14,297 nucleotides of DNA from Gemmatimonadales bacterium (GTDB lineage Bacteria > Gemmatimonadota > Gemmatimonadetes > Gemmatimonadales > GWC2-71-9): the NCBI GenBank assembly GCA_030601605.1, contig JAUVTI010000035.1:1-14297 (forward strand), read 5' to 3'. Within the stretch, counting starts at the first letter, position 1, and the number at the start of each line of letters is the position of its first letter. Position numbers and translations under genes: made by a program. Shown piece by piece: positions 6,612 through 13,112 of the stretch. The notes under the pieces are model-generated. The model had not been told where the DNA came from and ran no database searches. It saw only the letters and a program-made list of their open reading frames with translations.

Positions 6612-7217
6612 CTATTCCCTTCCCTCCGTCACTCCGTCGCCCAGCTCGCTGTCGAACGTCTCCCGCCCGGTCACAGGCACGTGGCACTGCCTGCAGCGCG
6701 ACCGCTCGGGATGGCCGGTGCGGATCTCCTCCCGGGCTCCGGGACCGTCGTGACACGCCACGCAGTTCTCGCGCATCAGCGTGCGGTGCGGGATCGTCGG
6801 CGGCGCGCCCGGGGTCGCACGGCCCCCGCGGCGCAGGTCCTGCTCCAGCGGTTCGTACTCACTGCGCACGAACGACTCGCCCGTAGTGACGAACACGTGG
6901 CACTGGCGGCACCTGATCGTCCCGCCTGCCCTGGGCGTGTCATCATGCGGAGAGGCCGGAGCGAAGCCGACCCCCGTCACCGACTGGCCCTGAGCGTCGT
7001 GGCACGCGGTGCACCTGGCGCCGAAGTTCTCGTGCGGGATCGTCGGAGGCGCGCCGTCGTACGCCCTGCGCTCGGCGCGCACGGCGGCAGCCGACTTGAC
7101 CGCCCCCTCCCGCCCGGGAACGGGAACGGTGTCACCGCCGCAACCGCCGACCAGCAGCGCGAGCGCGACGCCGGCCAGCGTACGGCGCGTCAGACGCGCT
7201 CTATGCGAACGGCGCAT
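6612..7217 (-). CDS. Tetraheme NapB-like cytochrome c with internal duplication
   Basis: The 201-aa lipoprotein-like product probably carries electrons to NapA in the periplasm. The N-terminus is basic and hydrophobic, ending LLVGGC (Cys26), a plausible lipobox. Four heme motifs are present: CTACH (69-73), CRQCH (103-107), CVACH (152-156) and CRQCH (175-179). The two pairs sit in two copies of one unit. Each opens with GAPPTIPH (55-62 and 137-144) and closes with CRQCHV plus a T-x-x-F segment. NapB, the diheme partner of NapA, has the same order of PPxIPH, CxxCH, CxxCH. Apart from the heme-motif histidines the mature protein has exactly four His (62, 91, 144, 169), two per unit, which would give bis-His ligation of all four hemes. 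Its start overlaps the end of napA by 28 nt. Alternative: a separate multiheme family with convergent features, less likely. Confidence 0.87.
   Translation of the reverse strand: MRRSHRARLTRRTLAGVALALLVGGCGGDTVPVPGREGAVKSAAAVRAERRAYDGAPPTIPHENFGARCTACHDAQGQSVTGVGFAPASPHDDTPRAGGTIRCRQCHVFVTTGESFVRSEYEPLEQDLRRGGRATPGAPPTIPHRTLMRENCVACHDGPGAREEIRTGHPERSRCRQCHVPVTGRETFDSELGDGVTEGRE
6786..7055. repeat. Direct repeat within the tetraheme gene (24 nt, two copies)
   Basis: Positions 6786-6809 and 7032-7055 match at 23 of 24 bases and encode the same octapeptide GAPPTIPH in the same frame, 82 codons apart. They mark the starts of the two NapB-like units. The near-identity of synonymous sites here contrasts with the more diverged sequence between the units. 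Confidence 0.85.
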
Positions 7218-9559
7218 TTCTTGTAGTCCGGTTCCTTGCTGATGTTGTCCATTGCGTCGAGGGTCAGCACGTTGGGCATCCGGCTCTCGTCGAAGAACGG
7301 GATGAACACCGAGCCCTGCGGCGGCTTGCCCCGGCCGTCCACCTCCGCTGGGAGCTCGAGGCTCCCGCGCCGGCTCACCACCCGCACCATCTGGCCCGAG
7401 CCCACGCTCAGCCGCTGCGCGTCGGCGCGGTTGAGCTCCACGTAGCCTTCCGGCGCCGCCTGGTACAGCTGCTTGACGCGCCGCGTCATCGAGCCGGTGT
7501 GCCAGTGCTCCAGGACGCGCCCGGTACACAGCCAGAACGGATACTCCTCGTCGGGCGACTCCGCGGGCGGGTGGTACGGGCGCAGCCAGAAGGCCGCCTT
7601 CTCCCCGTAACCCTTGGCCTTGTAGAAGTGCACACCGCGCCGCTTGGTCACGTAGGGGTCGTATCCCGCCGCATAGCGGTAGCGCGTCTCCACCCCGTTC
7701 ACCACGGGCCACAACATGCCCCTCGTCTCCTTGAGCTGCTGATACGAGGCCACGTCCTTGCCCAGCCCCAGCGTGAAGCTGCGGTACTCCTCGTACATCG
7801 GCTCGTGCCAGTCGTCCTCGGGCCACGGGAACAGGTGCCCCATCCCCATGCGCTTGGCGACCTGGATCATCTGCCACGCGTCCTCGGTGGCTTCACCCGG
7901 CGGCTCCACGGCCTTGTGCCAGTGCTGCGTGCGCCGCTCGGAGTTGCCGAATACTCCCTCGCGCTCGACCCACGCCGCCGATGGCAGCACCAGGTCGGCC
8001 ACCTCGGTAGAGGGCGTCGGGTAGATGTCGCTGACCACGAGGAACTTGCCGTCGCCGGGCTCGCGCCGGATGCGGTTCAGGTTCGGGATGCTGACCCACG
8101 GGTTCGTGGTCTGCGTCCACATCACCTTCACGTCGCCGCGCATGAACGCCCGGAACATGTCCATCGTGTGGTAGCCGGGCCGCGGCGGGATGGTGCCGGC
8201 CGGCAGACCCCATATCTCCTCCGCCTTGGCGCGGTGCTCCGCGTTCATCACGACCATGTCGGCCGGGAGCCGGTGGGCCAGCGTGCCCACCTCCCGCACC
8301 GTGCCGCACGCCGACGGCTGGCCCGTCAGGCTGAACGGGTTGGCGCCGGGGCGGCTGATCTTCCCGGTGATCAGGTGCAGGTCGGTGATCAGGTTGTTCA
8401 TCCAGGTGCCGCGCGAGTGCTGGTTCACGCCCATGCACCACAGGCTCACGGTGCCGCGGCCGCGGTCTCCGTAGAGCTCCGCCAGTTGGTGGATCTGCCC
8501 AGCCGGCACGCCCGAGATCTCGCTCACCCGCTCGGGAGTGTAGTCGCGCAGGAACCGCTCCAGCTCCGCCAGGGAGGAGTCCCGCGCCTGGTCCCGGAAG
8601 CCGTAGTGCTCGGCCGGCCCGGCGGTGTGATCGGTGGCGAGGCCGTCCTCACCCCAACAGCCGTAACCGATGCGGTTCAGGTCCTCGATGCCGCGCTTGA
8701 AGATCACGTTCTCCCGCACGAACGCGTTGTCCACCTGTCCGTTGCGCAGCAGCAGGTGCAGGATGCCGTTCGCCAAGGCGAGGTCGCTCCCCGGCGTGAA
8801 CTCCACGTACATGTCGGCGTAGTCGGTGGTCGGGGTGCGCCGGGTGGCGATGTCAATGATGCGTACGCCGGGGTTCTCCCGCTTGTTGGCCAGGATGCGC
8901 GAGAACAGCACCGGGTGCATCTCCGCCATGTTGTTGCCCCACATGACGAAGTCGTCCCCGGCCTCGAAGTCCTCGTAGCAGCCCATCGGCTCGTCGCTCT
9001 GGAACTGCGTCATGAAGCCCGTCACGGCCGACGCCATGCACAGCCGCGCGTTGGGCTCGACGTTGTTGCTCCTGAGGCCGCCGCGGAACCACTTGGACGC
9101 GGCGTAGCCGTCGAACACCGTCCACTGGCCCGACCCGTAGATGGCCACCGACTCGGGGCCGTGCTGGTCGAGCGCCTCCTGATACTTGGACGCGATCAGG
9201 TCCAGCGCCTCGTCCCAGGAGATCCGCTTCCACCCGCTGCCGTCGCGCAACATCGGGTACTCGAGCCGGTCCTCACCGTACAGCATGCCGGGCAGGTGGT
9301 AGCCCTTCACGCACAGCAGTCCGCGGTTCACGGGGCTCTTGACGTCGCCGCGCACCGTGACGACGCGTCCCTCCTTGACGCCGACCTCCACCCCGCAGCC
9401 GGTGCCGCAGTAGCGGCAGGGAGCCTTGCTCCAGGTCAGGTCTGCGTCGCTCACACCCTGCGCGCCGATGCGCACCGCCTCTTCGCGGTCAGCACAGGAG
9501 AACGCGGCCACGCCGGCAGCCGAGGCGCCCAGGGTCTCGAGAAACTTCCTGCGTTTCAT
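7190..9559 (-). CDS. napA: Periplasmic nitrate reductase catalytic subunit NapA
   Basis: NapA is a molybdenum bis-MGD enzyme that reduces nitrate to nitrite in the periplasm. The 789-aa product begins with a twin-arginine signal (KRRKFLETLGASAAGVAAF). Seen: the [4Fe-4S] motif Cys48-x2-Cys51-x3-Cys55 with Cys83 (CRYCGTGCGVEV and LLCVKG), Lys85 for electron transfer, and the Mo ligand Cys174 in NARLCMASAVTGF, the NapA rather than formate-dehydrogenase or NasC pattern. Further matches are MGVNQHSRGTWMNNL, TGKISRPGANPFSLTGQPSA and C-terminal FWLCTGRVLEHWHTGSMTRR. Length is slightly below the usual 830 or so. AAGGAA with 7 nt spacing supports ATG 9559. It is 22 nt downstream of the octaheme gene and overlaps the tetraheme gene. 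Its electron donor should be the tetraheme protein. Very secure; assimilatory use is unlikely given the respiratory context. Confidence 0.96.
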   Translation of the reverse strand: MKRRKFLETLGASAAGVAAFSCADREEAVRIGAQGVSDADLTWSKAPCRYCGTGCGVEVGVKEGRVVTVRGDVKSPVNRGLLCVKGYHLPGMLYGEDRLEYPMLRDGSGWKRISWDEALDLIASKYQEALDQHGPESVAIYGSGQWTVFDGYAASKWFRGGLRSNNVEPNARLCMASAVTGFMTQFQSDEPMGCYEDFEAGDDFVMWGNNMAEMHPVLFSRILANKRENPGVRIIDIATRRTPTTDYADMYVEFTPGSDLALANGILHLLLRNGQVDNAFVRENVIFKRGIEDLNRIGYGCWGEDGLATDHTAGPAEHYGFRDQARDSSLAELERFLRDYTPERVSEISGVPAGQIHQLAELYGDRGRGTVSLWCMGVNQHSRGTWMNNLITDLHLITGKISRPGANPFSLTGQPSACGTVREVGTLAHRLPADMVVMNAEHRAKAEEIWGLPAGTIPPRPGYHTMDMFRAFMRGDVKVMWTQTTNPWVSIPNLNRIRREPGDGKFLVVSDIYPTPSTEVADLVLPSAAWVEREGVFGNSERRTQHWHKAVEPPGEATEDAWQMIQVAKRMGMGHLFPWPEDDWHEPMYEEYRSFTLGLGKDVASYQQLKETRGMLWPVVNGVETRYRYAAGYDPYVTKRRGVHFYKAKGYGEKAAFWLRPYHPPAESPDEEYPFWLCTGRVLEHWHTGSMTRRVKQLYQAAPEGYVELNRADAQRLSVGSGQMVRVVSRRGSLELPAEVDGRGKPPQGSVFIPFFDESRMPNVLTLDAMDNISKEPDYKKCAVRIERV

Positions 9560-9581
9560 GACGTCTTCCTTGCGTTCGGTT

Positions 9582-11219
9582 CTACTGGCCCCGTCCGTAG
9601 CGACGCTCCATCTCCAGCCGGATCCTCTCGGCCTGGGCCTCGGCCCCCTCCTCGAACCACACGTGCTCCGGGCGCGACAGGATCCCGTCGATCACCGCGT
9701 TCACCGCGCGGCCCTGAGTCCGCTGGCCGGTCCGCATCGCGTGGTCTGCGATCTCACGCGCCTGTGGTATGAGCTCCATGTAAAAGCGCTCGGCGACCTC
9801 GTACATGCCGTGCCAGTGCGTGTAGTCCGGGGCCATCATCGATGCGCCGTGCCGCGCCCTGCGGCCTTCGTGGTGCCACAGGTAGAACCACGTCCACTCG
9901 ACTTCCTCGTCGAAGTTGGTCGGCGTGCGCAGCCCGTTGGAGGCCAGGGCGCCCATGATCGCGAGGCCCGGCTTTGCGAACTTCTCGTTGAACAGGATTA
10001 CGAGGTTGTCGTACTGCTTGTAGAACGAGTTGACGTAATCGTCCGTGTGGCAGTGCGAGCACACTTCCTTCATCCGGTCCCGCTTCTGTGACGCGTAGTC
10101 GTCGATCAGCTCGCGCCGCAGCGCGGGATCGGTCTCGGTCACGATCTCGTGGTTGATGTCCGTGTCCATCACCCGGCTCACCGGCGGACGGTTGGTCCAC
10201 GAGATGCGCTCGCCCGGATCGTGCGTGATCCTGCCGCCGTTTCGGATGTTGCCGGACATGTGGCAAGTGGCGCACGTGGGGGCTGCCGCGTAGTCGACAC
10301 CGAGGACCCAGCTCTCGGCGTCCAGGTTCATGTCGTCCTTGAGGTCGCGGTACGCGATGCCGTGCTTGGACTCCTCGTAGATCTCCTTCTGGGGGTGGTC
10401 CGGACCGAGGTGGCACTTGCCGCAGTTCTCCGGCTGGCGGGCGCGCCGCGGAGAGAAGTCGTGGCGGCTGTGACACGCCGTGCACGACCCGCGCGAGCCG
10501 TCCAGGTTGAGGCGCCCGATGCCCGTGTTGGGCCAGGTGTTCTCATGAATGATCGGGCGTCCGTCCTCGCTGCGCACGATCCGGCTCACCGCGTCGAGAT
10601 TGGTGGGACGCCCCTCAGCGTCGGGCTCGAGATCGTCGACAGTGACGACCCCACCGTCGGTCGACACCAGCGCCACCTTGGAGCCGTGGCACTGCTGGCA
10701 GCCGGAGTTGGCGCTGGCGAAGCCGTTCACGAACTCCACGGCCTTGCCCGGCGTCGGCGAGTGCGGGCTGAACGTCATCCGGGCACCCTCCACCGTCTCG
10801 GCCAGGAAGTTGTCCAGCGACGCGAGAATGTTGCCGGCCGCCGCGTGGTGGCTCTGGGAGAACTCCGCCTCCTCGTGGTCGTGACAGCGCGAGCAGTCGC
10901 GCGGCGTCACGATCGTGGCGATCTGCTCGCCGTGATGCAGGTAGCTGTCGGCCTCCTCGATGACGGCCGTATGGCACTCGAGGCACCCCACGCCCTTCTC
11001 GGCGTGCGTGCTCGCCTCCCAGTGCGCGACGATTCCCGGGTTCTCCTCGGCGTGGCAGTTCACGCACTCCCTGGACGCGGCCGGAACCGAGATGTGCGGA
11101 GCCCTGAGGCCCGCCTCCTCCGCCTTGCGCGCTGTCTCCATCCACTGAACCAGAACCAGTGAGAGCAGGAATAGGCCGCCGAGCGCGGCGATGACGATGC
11201 GTTTGGTCTCGAGAGTCAT
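9582..11219 (-). CDS. Octaheme cytochrome c of the hydroxylamine oxidoreductase (HAO) family
   Basis: The 545-aa product has an N-terminal hydrophobic segment (residues 8-26), a signal or membrane anchor, then eight CxxCH motifs: CVNCH 52, CLECH 79, CSRCH 109, CQQCH 174, CTACH 246, CGKCH 266, CATCH 316 and CSHCH 387. The heme order, the CTACHSRHDFS and ENCGKCHLGPDH segments, and a helical heme-free C-terminus of about 150 residues match the HAO family. Family members either oxidise hydroxylamine or hydrazine, or reduce nitrite, depending on a tyrosine that cross-links the catalytic heme. MMAPDYTHWHG (461-471) with Tyr466 is where that residue might lie, but I cannot align it with certainty. 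It is encoded between cytochrome b and napA, with gaps of 36 and 22 nt. No ammonia-oxidiser partner genes are present. A nitrite-reducing role is inferred from context. Confidence 0.9.
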   Translation of the reverse strand: MTLETKRIVIAALGGLFLLSLVLVQWMETARKAEEAGLRAPHISVPAASRECVNCHAEENPGIVAHWEASTHAEKGVGCLECHTAVIEEADSYLHHGEQIATIVTPRDCSRCHDHEEAEFSQSHHAAAGNILASLDNFLAETVEGARMTFSPHSPTPGKAVEFVNGFASANSGCQQCHGSKVALVSTDGGVVTVDDLEPDAEGRPTNLDAVSRIVRSEDGRPIIHENTWPNTGIGRLNLDGSRGSCTACHSRHDFSPRRARQPENCGKCHLGPDHPQKEIYEESKHGIAYRDLKDDMNLDAESWVLGVDYAAAPTCATCHMSGNIRNGGRITHDPGERISWTNRPPVSRVMDTDINHEIVTETDPALRRELIDDYASQKRDRMKEVCSHCHTDDYVNSFYKQYDNLVILFNEKFAKPGLAIMGALASNGLRTPTNFDEEVEWTWFYLWHHEGRRARHGASMMAPDYTHWHGMYEVAERFYMELIPQAREIADHAMRTGQRTQGRAVNAVIDGILSRPEHVWFEEGAEAQAERIRLEMERRYGRGQ

Positions 11220-11255
11220 GTATCTACCCCAGTTGCATTCCCTGGCCGCGTCCGA

Positions 11256-12305
11256 CTAGTGCCGGGCCAGCGCTTCCCAGAGAGTCATGCCTATGATCGT
11301 GAGGGCTCCGAAGATCCCCACCCACACACTGGCTTCCTGGAATCTCGTGTGCTTTCGGATCCAACTGTCTATGAACGGCCAGGTGAACATGACGAACACT
11401 ATGAACCCCATGCTCAACACCGCGGCCGTGCCGCTGAACAGCTTGAGCCAGCGGAACGCCACGTAGAAGAACCACTCCGGCTTGATCACCTCGGGTGTCT
11501 GCAGCGGGTTGGCCGGCTCGCCCAGGGTAGCCGGGAAGATCGTGGCCAGCGCGCTGAGCAGCACCATCAGCACCAGGCCGATCAGCACTTCCGTGTAGAG
11601 ATGGTCCGGGAAGAAGTTGAAGGTCTTCGCCGCTCCGGCCTCCTCGTCCTTGAACCGGAACTCGGTGATGCCCTGCAGCCGGATGACCGTTATGTGCATC
11701 GCGACGAGCAGCGTGATCGTCACCGGCAGGATGGCGGCGTGCAGCACGAAGAAGCGCGACAGCGTGGCCTGGTTGTAACTGTCGCCCGCCAGCATCATCC
11801 GCTTCATGAACCCGCCGACCAGCGGCACCGTGTCCGTGATGTTGGCGCCGACCGTCGCGCCCCAGAAGCTGAGCTGCTCGTAGACCAGGCTGTAACCGGT
11901 GAAGCCGGTCATGAGCACGCACAGCAGCAGGCACATCCCCACCATCCAGTTGATCTCGCGCGGCTTGCGGTAGGCGCCGGGGAAGAACACCCGGATCTGG
12001 TGCAGGATCACCGCCACGATCATCAGCGTGGCGGCCCACTTGTGTACGCTGCGGATGTACCAGCCGAACGACACCTCGTGCGTGATGAACTCCACGGACT
12101 CATAGGCCGTGCTCGGCGAGGCTTCGTAGTAGAAGGCCAGCAGGATCCCGGTGAATATCTGGACGATGAACAGGTAGGCCGGCGTGCCTCCGAGGGCGAA
12201 CCACCAGCGCTTGAGGTGGTAGGGGACGGGCTCGTTGGTGAGCTCCCGGAACTGCTGGCCCGATACCGGCAGGCGATCACCGAGCCAGCGGCTAACGGCT
12301 CTCAT
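11256..12305 (-). CDS. Cytochrome b of a Rieske/cytochrome b complex
   Basis: This is the quinol-oxidising membrane subunit that carries two b hemes. The 349-aa product has four helices of the b6-type core, then three more, so it is a fused b6 plus subunit-IV-like form. Heme ligands are His88/His102 (13 residues between) and His189/His204 (14 between); the 14-residue spacing is the cytochrome b6 type rather than the mitochondrial bc1 type. The Qo-site motif is PEWF at 276-279 (PEWY in most relatives). Position 37, in WWFALGG, is Ala where b6 proteins have the Cys that binds heme c(i). The ATG at 12305 overlaps the Rieske stop as ATGA, setting the start; an in-frame codon 39 nt upstream lies within the Rieske gene. 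It should pair with the Rieske protein and pass electrons to the multiheme proteins encoded downstream. Confidence 0.94.
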   Translation of the reverse strand: MRAVSRWLGDRLPVSGQQFRELTNEPVPYHLKRWWFALGGTPAYLFIVQIFTGILLAFYYEASPSTAYESVEFITHEVSFGWYIRSVHKWAATLMIVAVILHQIRVFFPGAYRKPREINWMVGMCLLLCVLMTGFTGYSLVYEQLSFWGATVGANITDTVPLVGGFMKRMMLAGDSYNQATLSRFFVLHAAILPVTITLLVAMHITVIRLQGITEFRFKDEEAGAAKTFNFFPDHLYTEVLIGLVLMVLLSALATIFPATLGEPANPLQTPEVIKPEWFFYVAFRWLKLFSGTAAVLSMGFIVFVMFTWPFIDSWIRKHTRFQEASVWVGIFGALTIIGMTLWEALARH

Positions 12306-12895
12306 GCAACAGAGCCTCCCCTGCGGGGGCGGCCTGCGAGACACGGGTCGTGCCCCGGACCGCTGACGCAGTCATCGCCCTCGATCACGCCGCCCTTTTC
12401 GTCCGCGTCCGAAAAGCGGGGCGGCGGAACGGCGATCATCAGGAGCCCGTTCTCCACGTGGAGCTCGTAGCGCGGCAGCCACTGCCCCGCCTCGCCCGGC
12501 GGGCCCGCAATGGCCTTTCCGGCCGGGTCGAACACACCGTTGTGGCAGGGGCAGAAGAAGCGCTTGTTCTGCTCCTCCCAGCGCACCTGGCAGCCGAGGT
12601 GCGGACAGGTGCTCGGCAGCGCGATGTGGTCGTCGGCTCCACCGGCGCGGCTGCGCCGTGTGATGTTGATGGTCTCACCGGAGGGGCCCCGATAGCGAAT
12701 CGACTCTCCCACCTTGATGCCGTCGCTCTCGGTCACGAACTGCCACATCACGTCATCGGACGTCGCGGGATACAGAAACCGGCCGGCGACTATGGCGAAG
12801 GCTCCGTAGCCGCCCACCAGGCCGGCCGCCATCGCCGCGCGCGAAGCGTTCGTGATGAAGCTGCGCCGGTCCCCGCCGTTCTCGTCGTCCGCCAT
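12302..12895 (-). CDS. Rieske [2Fe-2S] protein of the cytochrome b complex
   Basis: The 197-aa product has a twin-arginine-like N-terminus (DRRSFITNASRAAMAAGL) with a single hydrophobic segment to about residue 40 that should anchor it in the membrane. The Rieske cluster motifs are CPHLGC at 97-102 and CPCHNGVFD at 115-123. Ligands are Cys97/His99 and Cys115/His118, with 15 residues between His99 and Cys115; Cys102 and Cys117 form the usual disulfide. This is the high-potential bc/b6f type. After the domain, about 40 residues of tail (from 157) are rich in Gly, Asp and Pro and carry two more Cys (176, 185). GAGGAA lies 7 nt before ATG 12895. It is the first gene of the operon, transcribed away from the porin, and overlaps cytochrome b by 4 nt. 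Confidence 0.94.
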   Translation of the reverse strand: MADDENGGDRRSFITNASRAAMAAGLVGGYGAFAIVAGRFLYPATSDDVMWQFVTESDGIKVGESIRYRGPSGETINITRRSRAGGADDHIALPSTCPHLGCQVRWEEQNKRFFCPCHNGVFDPAGKAIAGPPGEAGQWLPRYELHVENGLLMIAVPPPRFSDADEKGGVIEGDDCVSGPGHDPCLAGRPRRGGSVA

Positions 12896-12981
12896 GGTCA
12901 GCTTCCTCGACTCAGGTTGGACGTGACTTCTTGCCGCAAGGGAGGAGTGTCCCGCCGCCGACCCGCCCCGACCTCACCAGA

Positions 12982-13010
12982 TGGACATGAGACGCGCGCC
13001 GACGTAGAAT
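12982..13010 (+). promoter_or_regulatory. Sigma70-like promoter for the porin gene
   Basis: TGGACA (12982-12987) and TAGAAT (13005-13010) each match the consensus at 5 of 6 bases and are 17 nt apart. Transcription would start near 13017, giving a leader of about 95 nt. This is by eye only. No equally good promoter was found for the leftward operon. Confidence 0.45.
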
Positions 13011-13028
13011 GGCGCTAATCCTCATGTC
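12984..13028. promoter_or_regulatory. Dyad across the porin promoter, possible operator
   Basis: GACATGAG (12984-12991) and CTCATGTC (13021-13028) are perfect 8-bp inverted repeats separated by 29 nt. The left arm covers the -35 element and the right arm falls just past the predicted start site. The arms are far apart and a match of this size could arise by chance in 217 bp, so this is a candidate only. Confidence 0.25.
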
Positions 13029-13101
13029 GGGGTGGGAAATTGCCCATGCGACCGGGCGGAGTCAACCGGCAACGCATGGTTCCGGATTCATTTCGCTCGT
13101 G

Positions 13102-13107
13102 GGAGGT
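13102..13107 (+). promoter_or_regulatory. Ribosome binding site of the porin gene
   Basis: GGAGGT is a near-perfect Shine-Dalgarno sequence, 5 nt before ATG 13113. It fixes the start of a gene that has no stop codon in the window. Confidence 0.8.
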
Positions 13108-13112
13108 GGGGG

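Noticed and set aside
7190..9559. NapA signal region as a Tat lipoprotein (AAFSC at 18-22)
   Set aside because: Phe at -2 is a poor lipobox fit, and NapA is normally a soluble periplasmic protein.
7499..9772. A 757-codon open frame on the plus strand opposite napA and the start of the octaheme gene
   Set aside because: It is antisense to napA, which has all its cofactor motifs. Its translation is rich in Arg, His, Val and Leu with no domain, as expected of a shadow frame in GC-rich DNA.
9582..11219. Assignment of the octaheme protein as NrfA, octaheme tetrathionate reductase or a NapC/NrfH-type donor
   Set aside because: Eight regular CxxCH motifs with no CxxCK, the HAO-like heme spacing and the long helical C-terminus do not fit NrfA, OTR or NapC.
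12896..13112. FNR/DNR site (TTGAT-N4-ATCAA) controlling the nitrate operon
   Set aside because: I looked for it on both strands and no match or near match is visible.
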